Positions 35,542-44,309 of a DNA stretch of 64,000 bases are shown here, piece after piece. Both the position numbers and the translations under genes were made by a program. The DNA comes from JBBQLG01 sp964251665 (GTDB lineage: Bacteria > Bacteroidota > Bacteroidia > Cytophagales > Spirosomataceae): positions 1 through 64,000 of the forward strand of contig CAXUKO010000001.1 of NCBI GenBank assembly GCA_964251665.1, in the 5' to 3' direction. Numbering within the stretch: position 1 is the first letter of the stretch; every line of letters starts with the position of its first letter. The notes under the pieces are model-generated. The model was given only the letters and a program-made list of their open reading frames with translations. It was not told the DNA's origin and ran no database searches.

Positions 35542-36822
35542 ATGAGTATGGCTTATATTGAACCAGCTCCCATAAAAGATAAGGAGAATCCGCTCGAATC
35601 GATGATGTCTCGTTTTGATGCGGCTGCCCGGCTGTTGGGACTTTCCGAAGAAATGTATTACATCCTGAAAGTGCCCGCCCGTCAGGTAATCGTTGGTTTA
35701 CCCGTTACGATGGATAGTGGCGAAATTCGGGTATTTGAGGGCTATCGGGTTGTTCACTCGAATATTCTTGGCCCGGCTAAAGGCGGTATCCGCTTCGATC
35801 CGGCCGTAAACCTCGATGAAGTCCGGGCTTTAGCCGCCTGGATGACCTGGAAGTGTGCTGTCGTTGATATTCCCTACGGCGGTGCTAAAGGGGGGGTTGC
35901 CTGCAACCCGCGTGAGATGTCGGCGGGTGAAATCGAACGGCTGATGCGGCAATATACCGTTGCGATGCTTGATGTGTTTGGCCCCGACAAAGACATTCCC
36001 GCTCCCGACATGGGTACCGGCCCGCGCGAAATGGCGTGGCTTATGGACGAATACTCTAAGTCGAAGGGCATGACCGTCAATGGCGTGGTGACGGGTAAGC
36101 CGTTGGTTTTGGGCGGTTCACTGGGCCGTACGGAAGCAACTGGCCGGGGCGTTACCGTGGCGGCCCTCTCGGCGATGGATAAACTCCGCATGAATCCGTA
36201 TCGGGCCACGGCTGCGGTGCAGGGTTTTGGTAACGTCGGTTCGTTTGCCGCTGAACTGCTGCACGAACGGGGCGTAACGGTAAAAGCCGTGAGCGATATT
36301 TCGGGCGGTTATTTTAACGATAAAGGCATTGATATTGCGGCTGCACTGGCATATCGCAATGGCCATAATGGTACGCTGGATGGCTTCAGCGGAGCTGAAA
36401 AAATCACGAATGAAGAGCTATTATCGCTCGACGTGGATGTGTTGGTGCCCGCTGCCAAAGAAGATGTAATCACCGCTGATAATGCGGGTTCCATTCAGGC
36501 CAAAGTAATTGTGGAAGGTGCCAATGGGCCCACATCCGCCAGCGCCGACGAGATCATCAACAGCAAAGGCATTCTGGTGGTCCCGGATATTCTGGCGAAC
36601 GCCGGGGGCGTAACTGTTTCGTACTTCGAGTGGGTGCAGAACCGCATCGGCTACAAGTGGACGCTCGACCGGGTAAATCGCCGGGCCGACCGAATCATGA
36701 AAGACGCCTTTGACCGCGTTTTTGAAACCTCGCAAAAGTACTCCGTACCCATGCGGTTGGCGGCTTATATTGTTGCTATCGACAAAGTAGCCAGCACCTA
36801 TAAGTATCGTGGCGGTTATTGA
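35542..36822 (+). CDS. gdhA: Glu/Leu/Phe/Val family dehydrogenase (glutamate dehydrogenase)
   Basis: A 426-residue enzyme that interconverts glutamate and 2-oxoglutarate plus ammonia with NAD(P). Seen are the substrate region KGGIRFDP, the catalytic lysine region DIPYGGAKGGVACNP (about 112-126), APDMGTGPREMAWLMDEYS and the NAD-binding fold with VQGFGNVGSFAAELL near 225-239. Length agrees with hexameric GDH of this type. It joins the PruA step, both ending at glutamate. A terminator follows directly. Confidence 0.9.
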   Translation: MSMAYIEPAPIKDKENPLESMMSRFDAAARLLGLSEEMYYILKVPARQVIVGLPVTMDSGEIRVFEGYRVVHSNILGPAKGGIRFDPAVNLDEVRALAAWMTWKCAVVDIPYGGAKGGVACNPREMSAGEIERLMRQYTVAMLDVFGPDKDIPAPDMGTGPREMAWLMDEYSKSKGMTVNGVVTGKPLVLGGSLGRTEATGRGVTVAALSAMDKLRMNPYRATAAVQGFGNVGSFAAELLHERGVTVKAVSDISGGYFNDKGIDIAAALAYRNGHNGTLDGFSGAEKITNEELLSLDVDVLVPAAKEDVITADNAGSIQAKVIVEGANGPTSASADEIINSKGILVVPDILANAGGVTVSYFEWVQNRIGYKWTLDRVNRRADRIMKDAFDRVFETSQKYSVPMRLAAYIVAIDKVASTYKYRGGY

Positions 36823-36843
36823 TTTACCTTTGCGGTATCAAAG

Positions 36844-36911
36844 GACGTTAGATGGTGTTGGGCCAGACGCGAAACGCTAACGTCTGCCTTTAACCCTCTA
36901 ACGTCTTTTTT
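36844..36911 (+). terminator. Two-level hairpin with T-run before psd
   Basis: Outer arms GACGTTAGA (36844-36852) and TCTAACGTC (36897-36905) enclose an inner hairpin CAGACG/CGTCTG (36864-36869, 36881-36886). Six T follow (36906-36911), directly next to the psd ATG at 36912. It ends the gdhA transcript, but its position over the psd start could also limit psd translation from read-through RNA. Confidence 0.75.
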
Positions 36912-37586
36912 ATGCGCTTACACCGCGAAGGCAACACCATTATGCTCGTTACCGGCTTGATTCTGCTGGCGATAAATCTATTAGCGTATTTCTTTTTGTT
37001 TGCCGGAAATGATACCGCCCTTGTGCTCATGGTGCTGGCCAGTGTAGTTGTCTTTGGGCTGGTGGTGCAATTTTTTCGGATACCCCGCCGGAAGCTAACC
37101 ATCGATGAACGGCAGATTGTCGCCCCCGCCGACGGTACAGTAGTCGTTATCGAAGAAACCGTCGAAGGAGAGTATTTCAATACCCCCCGGCGGCAGGTAT
37201 CTATTTTTATGTCGCCCCTGAACGTACACGTTAACCGAAATCCGGTCACGGGCACTGTTCGCTATTTTAAATATTATCCGGGTAAATATTTAGTAGCCTG
37301 GCATCCCAAATCCAGCACCGAAAACGAACGTACCAGCATAGTGATCGAACTGGCGAACGGTATGGAAGTACTACTGCGACAGATTGCCGGTGCTATGGCC
37401 CGGCGTATTGTCTGGTATGTAGAAGAGGGCCAGCCCGTTAAGCAGGGCGCCGAACTGGGCTTCATTAAGTTTGGCTCGCGGGTCGACATGTTTCTGCCGC
37501 TGGATGCCGAAGTGAAGGTAAAGATGGGTCAGAAAACGAAAGGTGGCGTGACCATTGTGGCTGAGCTACCAGAAGATATCGATTAA
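36912..37586 (+). CDS. psd: Phosphatidylserine decarboxylase family protein (short type)
   Basis: A 224-residue membrane enzyme making phosphatidylethanolamine from phosphatidylserine. Two membrane helices lie at about 11-30 and 35-53, then the decarboxylase domain: APADGTVVVIEE (about 76-87), VSIFMSPLNVHVNRNPVTG and the C-terminal GFIKFGSRVDMFLP, where self-cleavage at Gly-Ser would make the pyruvoyl group. The GSR form of the site is normal in the short class. A start at an internal Met (residue 11) is possible because the ATG chosen touches the T-run of the upstream terminator. A large hairpin separates it from the methyltransferase gene. Confidence 0.85.
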   Translation: MRLHREGNTIMLVTGLILLAINLLAYFFLFAGNDTALVLMVLASVVVFGLVVQFFRIPRRKLTIDERQIVAPADGTVVVIEETVEGEYFNTPRRQVSIFMSPLNVHVNRNPVTGTVRYFKYYPGKYLVAWHPKSSTENERTSIVIELANGMEVLLRQIAGAMARRIVWYVEEGQPVKQGAELGFIKFGSRVDMFLPLDAEVKVKMGQKTKGGVTIVAELPEDID

Positions 37587-37595
37587 TCTATATCC

Positions 37596-37717
37596 CAGTG
37601 ATGCCGGTCCACCGTGCGGGCAAGCCGATGCCCACGCCTGGTTGCAACTGGTAACTAAGTTCTTTGATTGCCAGACATGGGCGTCGGTTTGCCCCCACCG
37701 GCGGACCGGCATCACTG
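37596..37717. terminator. Very long imperfect hairpin (about 47-nt arms)
   Basis: The regions 37596-37642 and 37670-37717 pair over almost their whole length with a few mismatches and G-U pairs; the ends CAGTGATGCCGGTCC and GGACCGGCATCACTG pair perfectly. The loop is about 28 bases. It fills the gap between two plus-strand genes. Probably a strong terminator; there is no T-run. Confidence 0.65.
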
Positions 37718-37733
37718 AAATACACGCGCTATC

Positions 37734-39119
37734 ATGAACGTATTGAATCTGCCCGATGCGTTTCAGGCGCGAATGCGGGCACAATTAGGTAATGCCTATC
37801 CCGCGTTTGAAACAGCACTACAACAGGAGCCACCCGTTAGTATTCGGGTAAATCCGCGAAAAACCGGACCCATAACGGCATCACTGGAGCCGGTACCCTG
37901 GTGTGCCGATGGATTTTACCTGCCCGAGCGCCCGGTCTTTACTCTTGATCCTCTGTTTCAGGCGGGAGCTTATTACGTGCAGGAAGCGTCGTCGATGCTA
38001 CTGACTGAAGCCTTGAAGCAGACTGCAAATCCGGGCCGTCCGTTACGGGTGCTCGATCTTTGCGCGGCTCCGGGTGGTAAAACAACGCTATTGGCCTCAT
38101 GGCTACACCTGGATAGTTTATTGCTGAGCAATGAGGTTATTCGGACACGGGTGCCGATTTTACGAGAAAACGTGGAAAAGTGGGGCTTTCCAAATATGGC
38201 CATCAGCAACCACGACCCGGAGGATTTTCGTGACCTGACGGGCTTCTTCGATATTGTACTGGTCGATGCGCCCTGCTCGGGCGAGGGCCTGTTTCGGAAA
38301 GATAATCAGGCCGTAAACGAGTGGTCGACTGATAGCGTACAGATGTGTTCGGCGCGGCAGAAACGGATTTTGTCGGCAGCTGCACCCTTAGTTTCAGAAA
38401 GTGGGCTGTTGATTTATAGTACGTGTACCTACAACGACGACGAAAACGGCAATAATGCCCGTTACCTGCTGAACCAAGGGTTTACCAGCCGTAAACTTGA
38501 TTTACCCACCGAGTGGGGCGTTGTTGAAAAAGAGTATGGTGAAGCACTGGGTTATCAATGCTATCCACACCGCACAAAAGGGGAAGGCTTTTTTCTGGCT
38601 GTTTTTCAGCAGAAGCGTCGGCTTGATATTGCTATCCGGCAGAAACCACGCGGTTTCAAAAGTTTTAAATCCCTGCATCCCAAGCAGGTTGCCAAACTCA
38701 CTGGTTGGCTGGCCGATCCTAAAGCATTTTCGTACTGGCAAAAGCCTAATCTGGCTGTAATAGCTATTCCCGTTTCGATGGAGAATGACCTCATCTGGCT
38801 CGATTCCGCGTTACGTAACAAAGGATTCGGGCTGGAACTGGGTCTATTCAAAGGCGAAGATTTTATTCCATCGCACGCATTGGCCCTAAGCACGGCTGTT
38901 TCGCCTACTCTGCCTGGTGTGGAGTTGAGTAAAGAAGATGCGTTGCGGTACTTTAAGAAAGAAAATCTAGTGCTGTCGGAGCCAATGCGCGGCTGGTTAC
39001 TGGCGCGGTATCAGGGGGTGAACCTGGGTTGGATGAAAGGGGTTGGGGCGCGTGTGAACAATTATCTACCAACCGATTGGCGAATTCGTATGGACTTAAA
39101 AACGGAGTATTTTAACTAA
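37734..39119 (+). CDS. rRNA cytosine-C5 methyltransferase (NOL1/NOP2/Sun, RsmF/RsmB type)
   Basis: A 461-residue SAM-dependent methyltransferase that most likely makes m5C in 16S rRNA. N-terminal RNA-binding part, then the SAM motif VLDLCAAPGGKTTLLAS (about 101-117), the catalytic cysteines in VDAPCSGEGLF near 185 and YSTCTYNDDENG near 233, and a C-terminal RsmF-like domain (about 300-461: KEDALRYFKKENLV...NLGWMKGVGARVNNYLPTDWRI). The C-terminal domain favours RsmF over RsmB. The exact target base is inferred. Confidence 0.85.
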   Translation: MNVLNLPDAFQARMRAQLGNAYPAFETALQQEPPVSIRVNPRKTGPITASLEPVPWCADGFYLPERPVFTLDPLFQAGAYYVQEASSMLLTEALKQTANPGRPLRVLDLCAAPGGKTTLLASWLHLDSLLLSNEVIRTRVPILRENVEKWGFPNMAISNHDPEDFRDLTGFFDIVLVDAPCSGEGLFRKDNQAVNEWSTDSVQMCSARQKRILSAAAPLVSESGLLIYSTCTYNDDENGNNARYLLNQGFTSRKLDLPTEWGVVEKEYGEALGYQCYPHRTKGEGFFLAVFQQKRRLDIAIRQKPRGFKSFKSLHPKQVAKLTGWLADPKAFSYWQKPNLAVIAIPVSMENDLIWLDSALRNKGFGLELGLFKGEDFIPSHALALSTAVSPTLPGVELSKEDALRYFKKENLVLSEPMRGWLLARYQGVNLGWMKGVGARVNNYLPTDWRIRMDLKTEYFN

Positions 39120-39229
39120 CTTTTCGCTCTGATAGGCCGCAGATCGTTATAGCTTTTATGGTTGAAAATGATCTTTTTAAATCATAAAATTCGCGGGCTG
39201 TGAATCTTATTCCTAAACACCGTTCATAC

Positions 39230-40273
39230 ATGAAACGCTTCTTTACCATTATCGGCATTGTGCTGGCCACTTTAGTAGTAGGTTATGCCGTTGGACCACG
39301 GGTATCCCTGCCAACTGCCGATGCCAAACAACCTCCTGTGGACACTGATTTGAGTAAAGTCGATGCTGAAGTTGCCCGCTACGAAAGCGGCTATTCGATC
39401 AAACCAGACAACGAAGCCCGCATCGTCTGGGCCGACAGCAACCGGAAAGAGCAAACACCGTATAGTATTGTGTATATCCACGGCTACAGCGCGAGTCAGG
39501 GTGAGGGCGATCCCGTACACCGCGATCTCGCGAAACGGTTTGGCTGTAACCTTTACCTGGCGCGTACTGAAGGCCACGGCCTGACGTCACCCGATGCAAT
39601 GAAGGGCATGACGCCAACTGCCTATTTAGCCTCAGCCGAACGGGCATTAGCCATTGGCAAGGTACTGGGTAAGAAAGTGATCGTGGTTGGTACGTCGATG
39701 GGTGGTATGCTAACCCTATATCTGGCCTCAAAGCACCCGGAAATTGATGGTATCGTGCTCTATTCTCCATGTATTGAAGTCGCCAATTCGTCGCTGAAAC
39801 TTATTACCAAGCCCTGGGGTCAGCAAATACTCGACAAGGTGTTCTCCGATCAGCATGTTCATAGTGAGCGCACCACGCCCGAACGCGCCAAATACTGGTA
39901 CGACCAATATCATTCCGATGGGCTGATGGTGCTGCAAACCGTGCTGGATACGTATGCCACGCCGGAAACCTTCGCTAAAATCAAGCAACCCGTGTTTATG
40001 GGTTATTACTATAAGGATGAAGAACATCAAGACCCAACGGTGTCTGTAGCTGCTGCCCTGCGCATGTTCGATGAATTGGGGACGCCCGCCAATCTGAAAC
40101 AAAAGCAAGTTTTTCCGGAGGCTGGTGCGCACGTAATTGCGTCGCGTTACACGACAAAAGACTGGCCAAACGTCGAGAAAGCTACCGTACAGTTTATGGA
40201 AGAGGTGTTAAAACTACAACCCGTTCCGGCCCAGACGCCAACAGTTGCCCTTGCTGCTACGAAAAAGAATTAA
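39230..40273 (+). CDS. Exported or membrane-anchored alpha/beta hydrolase (S33-like)
   Basis: A 347-residue protein from the ATG giving MKRFFTIIGIVLATLVVGYAVG, a signal peptide or anchor; a start ten codons upstream spoils the signal. The hydrolase core shows SIVYIHGYSASQGEGD (oxyanion region), the nucleophile in VVGTSMGGMLTLYLA near 152 and FPEAGAHVI with the His. Its likeness is to lysophospholipase/serine-aminopeptidase S33 proteins. The last 25 residues are an Ala/Pro-rich tail. Location would be the cell envelope. Substrate unknown. Confidence 0.78.
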   Translation: MKRFFTIIGIVLATLVVGYAVGPRVSLPTADAKQPPVDTDLSKVDAEVARYESGYSIKPDNEARIVWADSNRKEQTPYSIVYIHGYSASQGEGDPVHRDLAKRFGCNLYLARTEGHGLTSPDAMKGMTPTAYLASAERALAIGKVLGKKVIVVGTSMGGMLTLYLASKHPEIDGIVLYSPCIEVANSSLKLITKPWGQQILDKVFSDQHVHSERTTPERAKYWYDQYHSDGLMVLQTVLDTYATPETFAKIKQPVFMGYYYKDEEHQDPTVSVAAALRMFDELGTPANLKQKQVFPEAGAHVIASRYTTKDWPNVEKATVQFMEEVLKLQPVPAQTPTVALAATKKN

Positions 40274-40337
40274 CTTTGTCTGCACTCTCTGCCACTGCCT
40301 AAGCTGTGACAAGAGCCCAAACTGAACTACAAATCGA

Positions 40338-41162
40338 ATGGCTTACGGATTACTAACTGGAAAACGCGGCATCATTTCGGGTGCCCTCGACGAACGGTCA
40401 ATCGCCTGGCGGACCGCCCTGAAAGCGAAAGAAGAAGGGGCAACGTTCACCCTGACTAACGCGCCTATCGCGATGCGGATGGGTGAAATCGATAAACTCG
40501 CCGAGTTGTGCGAAGCCGAAATCATCCCGGCTGATGCCACAGATCTGAAAGATATCGAGAACTTATACCAGAAGTCGATGGACGTCCTGGGCGGCAAACT
40601 CGACTTTGTGTTGCACTCGATTGGTACAAGTCCCAACATTCGCAAGGCCCGCTCCTACGGTGATCTGAACTACGACTGGTACCAGAAAACGCTGGACGTG
40701 TCGGCCCTGTCGTTCCACAAAATGCTGCAGACAGCCGAGAAAATGGATGCCATTAACGAATGGGGTTCTGTGGTGGCGCTGACGTTTATGGCTACCCAGC
40801 GAACCATTCCGTTCTACACCGACATGGCCGAAGCCAAAGCTATGCTCGAATCCATCGCCCGCAGCTACGGCTACCGGTACGGCAAACTGAAAAACGTACG
40901 CGTTAACACGATATCACAATCGCCGACGGTAACGGTGGCCGGTTCGGGCATTCCGGGCTTCGATGTGTTCTATGACTATGCCGAAAAAATGGCACCGCTT
41001 GGTAACGCAACGGCCGATGATTGCGCTAACTACGTCGTCACACTCTTCTCTGACCTGACGCGGATGGTAACCATGCAAAACCTCTTCCATGACGGCGGCT
41101 TTACCCTAACCGGCATCTCGCAGGAGGTAATGGAAGCCATGCAGGGGCAGCAACAGCAGTAG
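40338..41162 (+). CDS. fabI: Enoyl-[acyl-carrier-protein] reductase
   Basis: A 274-residue NADH-dependent enzyme reducing enoyl-ACP in the last step of each fatty-acid elongation cycle, the target of triclosan. Motifs: the FabI-type cofactor start LTGKRGIISGALDERSIAW, LDFVLHSIGTSP, and the catalytic Tyr and Lys in FYTDMAEAKAM (Tyr-X6-Lys). Length fits. No other fatty-acid gene is adjacent, but fabG is in the same window. It converges on sbcC over a 26-bp-armed hairpin. Confidence 0.92.
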   Translation: MAYGLLTGKRGIISGALDERSIAWRTALKAKEEGATFTLTNAPIAMRMGEIDKLAELCEAEIIPADATDLKDIENLYQKSMDVLGGKLDFVLHSIGTSPNIRKARSYGDLNYDWYQKTLDVSALSFHKMLQTAEKMDAINEWGSVVALTFMATQRTIPFYTDMAEAKAMLESIARSYGYRYGKLKNVRVNTISQSPTVTVAGSGIPGFDVFYDYAEKMAPLGNATADDCANYVVTLFSDLTRMVTMQNLFHDGGFTLTGISQEVMEAMQGQQQQ

Positions 41163-41174
41163 CATCTATCAGAT

Positions 41175-41229
41175 AGGGAGTCCCGCTACATGCCATATCT
41201 TGGAGATATGGCATGTAGCGGGACTCCCT
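41175..41229. terminator. Perfect 26-bp-armed hairpin between fabI and sbcC
   Basis: Arms 41175-41200 and 41204-41229 are exact reverse complements around a three-base loop. It lies between convergent stop codons (fabI 41162, sbcC 41232), so it should end transcription from both. No T-run. Confidence 0.78.
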
Positions 41230-41231
41230 GT

Positions 41232-44200
41232 TTATAACTCGACTATATTAACCCGGCTGTTTCCATCAGTACCTTTCTCAACCTGCACCTGCACACTAAT
41301 GCGCTCCTTGATTTCCTGCCGGTGTGAGATGATACCAATGGTTTTCTGGCTCTCCTGCTGAAGTTTTTCGAGCATCACAATTGCCGTATCCAGGGTTTCG
41401 GGGTCAAGCGTACCAAAGCCCTCATCGACAAACAGACTGTCGATCTGTACATTTTGCGATGCTAAATCTGACAGCGCCAGTGCTAAGGCCAGGCTCAGTG
41501 TAAAGGTTTCACCACCGGATAAGCTGGTAACGCTACGCTCAGCACCGCCCTGGTACTGATCCAGTACATAGAGTTCATCCTGCCCGTCGCGGGGCTTTAA
41601 CAGCAGATACCGGTCAGACAAATCGCGGAGCCGCCGGTTGGCCAGCGCGATAAGTTGTGTTAAAGTTAATCCCTGGGCAAACCGGCTGAATTCATCGCCC
41701 TTGGCACTGCCAATGAGTTGGTCCAATTCCCGCCAAGGCTCGGCCTGACGCTCTAACTCCCCCAGTTTTTTCAGCAGTTTGTCATGCTGTTTGCGCTGAT
41801 CGCTGTCTGACTTGAGTTGGGCTTTTATGTGGCCAATCTGTTCACTCTTCCGGCGCTGCTCGTTACTCAGATCAACCAGTTGTTCGCTCACTGTTTGCGC
41901 CGGTAAGGCGGTTAAACGGGCGTCGAGTGCTCGTTGGCGGGTTTGCGTAGTCTGTTTGGTTTTTATATCAATAGTCTGGCTCCGGTCGTTTAACTGCTGT
42001 TGCTCTTGGGTCAGTTTGTGGAGCGTACCGGCATCCAGCAAACAGGCGCGGGCAGCATCTGCATCCGCAAATCCCCGTTGTTGAAGCAGCGGTTGAAGGG
42101 TGTTTAAGAATTCTGCATACTCACCGGCGAATTTATCACTGTCAGCATCCGCTTTTTCCCGCAATCCACGCTGGGTCGCCATTCGTTGGGTAACGTCGTA
42201 GAATCGCTCTAAAAGCTGAGCACACCGTTCTTTTATGTCATCACCGGCGTACATATCCTCCTTTTCCTGCTTTAGCTGGTCGAGACGCAGCTTACTTTCC
42301 AGATACACCGTAATCTCTGTCTCAATCTGACTTAGTTGCTCCTGGTGCGCCCAGCATTGTTGTAGCTCGTTTAGCTCGTCGCTTTGAGCGGCTACCAACT
42401 TCAACACGTCTTTCAGCACCTCGGGTGTATACGATTCATCGAAACCCGCTTCAGTCAGTTTTTTGGCAATTTCCTGCTTCTTCTCTTTGTAGAGAATGCG
42501 CATGTCAGCGACCTGTTGCAAAGACGTTTCTTCGATGGTTTGCGCACTAATCAACCGCCCCTTAGCGGCATCCCGCTCGCGCCGTTTTGCTTCCAGATCA
42601 TCTGTTGCCAGCCGGAGGTGTAACTCCAGATTTCCGGCCTGTTGAACGTAGTCATGGGCATACGGGTGGTGCAGCGAGCCGCACAACGGGCAGGGATTGC
42701 CATCCTGTAAACTCTCGCGCAGCTTCTCGACGCTGGCCTCCTGATCTAACCGTGTTTTCTGCTGCTGAATTGCTTCTTTGTCTTGCTCCAGACGAGTGAA
42801 CGCCTGATCAAGTTCGGCGAGCATACGCGATTCGTCGGCGCTAATCTTCTGTTGTTCGGCTACCCGCTGATTCAGATTCATCCCGTCGATCAGCCGTTGC
42901 TGCTGGTCTTCACGTAACCGAATGAGGTCGACAATAGCCTGTTGCTGGTCCCGTAAATCGTTAATAGCTGTCCGGGCGGATTCTGGTGTAACGGTCGGAT
43001 AGTCTGTAGTCAGCCGACTCAGGTGAGTGGCTATGTTGCGCTTCCGGTCGCCGACCAGCGTTGCTGCTTTGGGAATATCGTTGAGGTCAAGCTGCCGGAG
43101 CACGGGATCATTCGCTCCTTTTACCAGCGTTTGAAGCCGTTGATGCGGCTTTTTGGCGTTGTTACGCTCGTTGTTAATCCGTTCGCTCAAAGCCAGTACC
43201 TGATCGCGAAACTGGTTCACTTGCTCAGCCAGTTCATCTACTGTAAGAGTGGGTTGCTGGATAAGGTTCCGGGCCTTCGCCAACAACTCATTGAGTGTTT
43301 CCTGCTGCCCACAAAGTACTTCATCGGTGGCTTTTCGGTCTTTTTCGGCCCGTTCGCGGCTCCGGGCGGTGTTCGCCAAATCAGACAGAATACCCGCCAG
43401 ATCGGCTACCCGCTGATGATTGGCTAATCGCTCGGCCCTGGGTGCAAACTCGTGCCAACTTCGGGTTAGATCATGGGCCTGTTTGCCAAGAGTAATCAGG
43501 TGCTCGTCTTCCTGGGCTATTTTTTTAAGCAGCTCGCTGTCTGTTCGTATTACCTCAAGTTCCCCGGTAAGCTCGTCCAGTCGCCTTTTCAGGTCTGCCT
43601 GCTGTTGCATCAACTCGGCTATTTTTTCGTCTGGCAAGAGCTGAACTGCGCCAACTTCCTGCCGGCGCCATTTCAGTTCTTCGGCGCGGTTTTTATGCTC
43701 GATGTGGGCCCGCTGACTGAGTCGCCGGTAAATTTCCGTACCGGTAATCTGTTCCAGCAGTTTGCTTCGGTCAGCGGATGATGCCTTCAGGAATTTGTCG
43801 AAAGCACCCTGCGCCAGCACCATCGAGCGAATAAACTGCTCGTAGGTCAGGCCTATGTTTTTGACGTTCAGTTCAGGAACATCCCGTTTTTTGTTGGATA
43901 GAATTTGCCCGTCCGGCAGTCGGGCGACTTCCATGTCGTAGTCGTTCCAATTACCGTTACGGTTTTTCTCTATTGACCACCGTGAGCGGTACGCCTGACC
44001 ATTCAGCTCATACTCGACTTCTGCGTAAACGTCTGTTTTAGGTTCTGATGCTGCTTTCTGATTGATAATAAGCCCTTCGGCCAGCATTTTTTCTTTGGAT
44101 AAACCCCGCCCGTCGCCTTCAGTTACGCGGGGCACCCGGTTGAATAACGCCAGGGTGATTACATCCAGCAGGGTAGATTTACCGGCTCCGGTAGGACCCG

Positions 44201-44309
44201 CTATGATAAAAAGGCCCGTCTGGGCCAGAATACCTTCCGAGAAGCTGATGGGTTCGTGTTCGCCGTAGAAAGAATTTATGTTTTTAAAGCGAATCTGCCT
44301 GATTTTCAT
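41232..44309 (-). CDS. sbcC: Exonuclease SbcC (Rad50-like)
   Basis: A 1025-residue SMC-like ATPase of the SbcCD nuclease, which trims hairpins and protein-blocked DNA ends. Walker A is IAGPTGAGKSTLLDV (about 36-50), the zinc hook is CPLCGS near 536 between two long coiled coils, the ABC signature is SLSGGETFTLSLALALAL and Walker B is SLFVDEGFGTLD near the C-terminus. Downstream of sbcD with a four-base overlap (ATGA), so translation is coupled. Notable: SbcCD destroys long palindromes, yet this genome carries several just next to it. Confidence 0.94.
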   Translation of the reverse strand: MKIRQIRFKNINSFYGEHEPISFSEGILAQTGLFIIAGPTGAGKSTLLDVITLALFNRVPRVTEGDGRGLSKEKMLAEGLIINQKAASEPKTDVYAEVEYELNGQAYRSRWSIEKNRNGNWNDYDMEVARLPDGQILSNKKRDVPELNVKNIGLTYEQFIRSMVLAQGAFDKFLKASSADRSKLLEQITGTEIYRRLSQRAHIEHKNRAEELKWRRQEVGAVQLLPDEKIAELMQQQADLKRRLDELTGELEVIRTDSELLKKIAQEDEHLITLGKQAHDLTRSWHEFAPRAERLANHQRVADLAGILSDLANTARSRERAEKDRKATDEVLCGQQETLNELLAKARNLIQQPTLTVDELAEQVNQFRDQVLALSERINNERNNAKKPHQRLQTLVKGANDPVLRQLDLNDIPKAATLVGDRKRNIATHLSRLTTDYPTVTPESARTAINDLRDQQQAIVDLIRLREDQQQRLIDGMNLNQRVAEQQKISADESRMLAELDQAFTRLEQDKEAIQQQKTRLDQEASVEKLRESLQDGNPCPLCGSLHHPYAHDYVQQAGNLELHLRLATDDLEAKRRERDAAKGRLISAQTIEETSLQQVADMRILYKEKKQEIAKKLTEAGFDESYTPEVLKDVLKLVAAQSDELNELQQCWAHQEQLSQIETEITVYLESKLRLDQLKQEKEDMYAGDDIKERCAQLLERFYDVTQRMATQRGLREKADADSDKFAGEYAEFLNTLQPLLQQRGFADADAARACLLDAGTLHKLTQEQQQLNDRSQTIDIKTKQTTQTRQRALDARLTALPAQTVSEQLVDLSNEQRRKSEQIGHIKAQLKSDSDQRKQHDKLLKKLGELERQAEPWRELDQLIGSAKGDEFSRFAQGLTLTQLIALANRRLRDLSDRYLLLKPRDGQDELYVLDQYQGGAERSVTSLSGGETFTLSLALALALSDLASQNVQIDSLFVDEGFGTLDPETLDTAIVMLEKLQQESQKTIGIISHRQEIKERISVQVQVEKGTDGNSRVNIVEL

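Noticed and set aside
37555..37784. Two frames over 60 codons on opposite strands between psd and the methyltransferase
   Set aside because: Produced by the long inverted repeat; no protein features.
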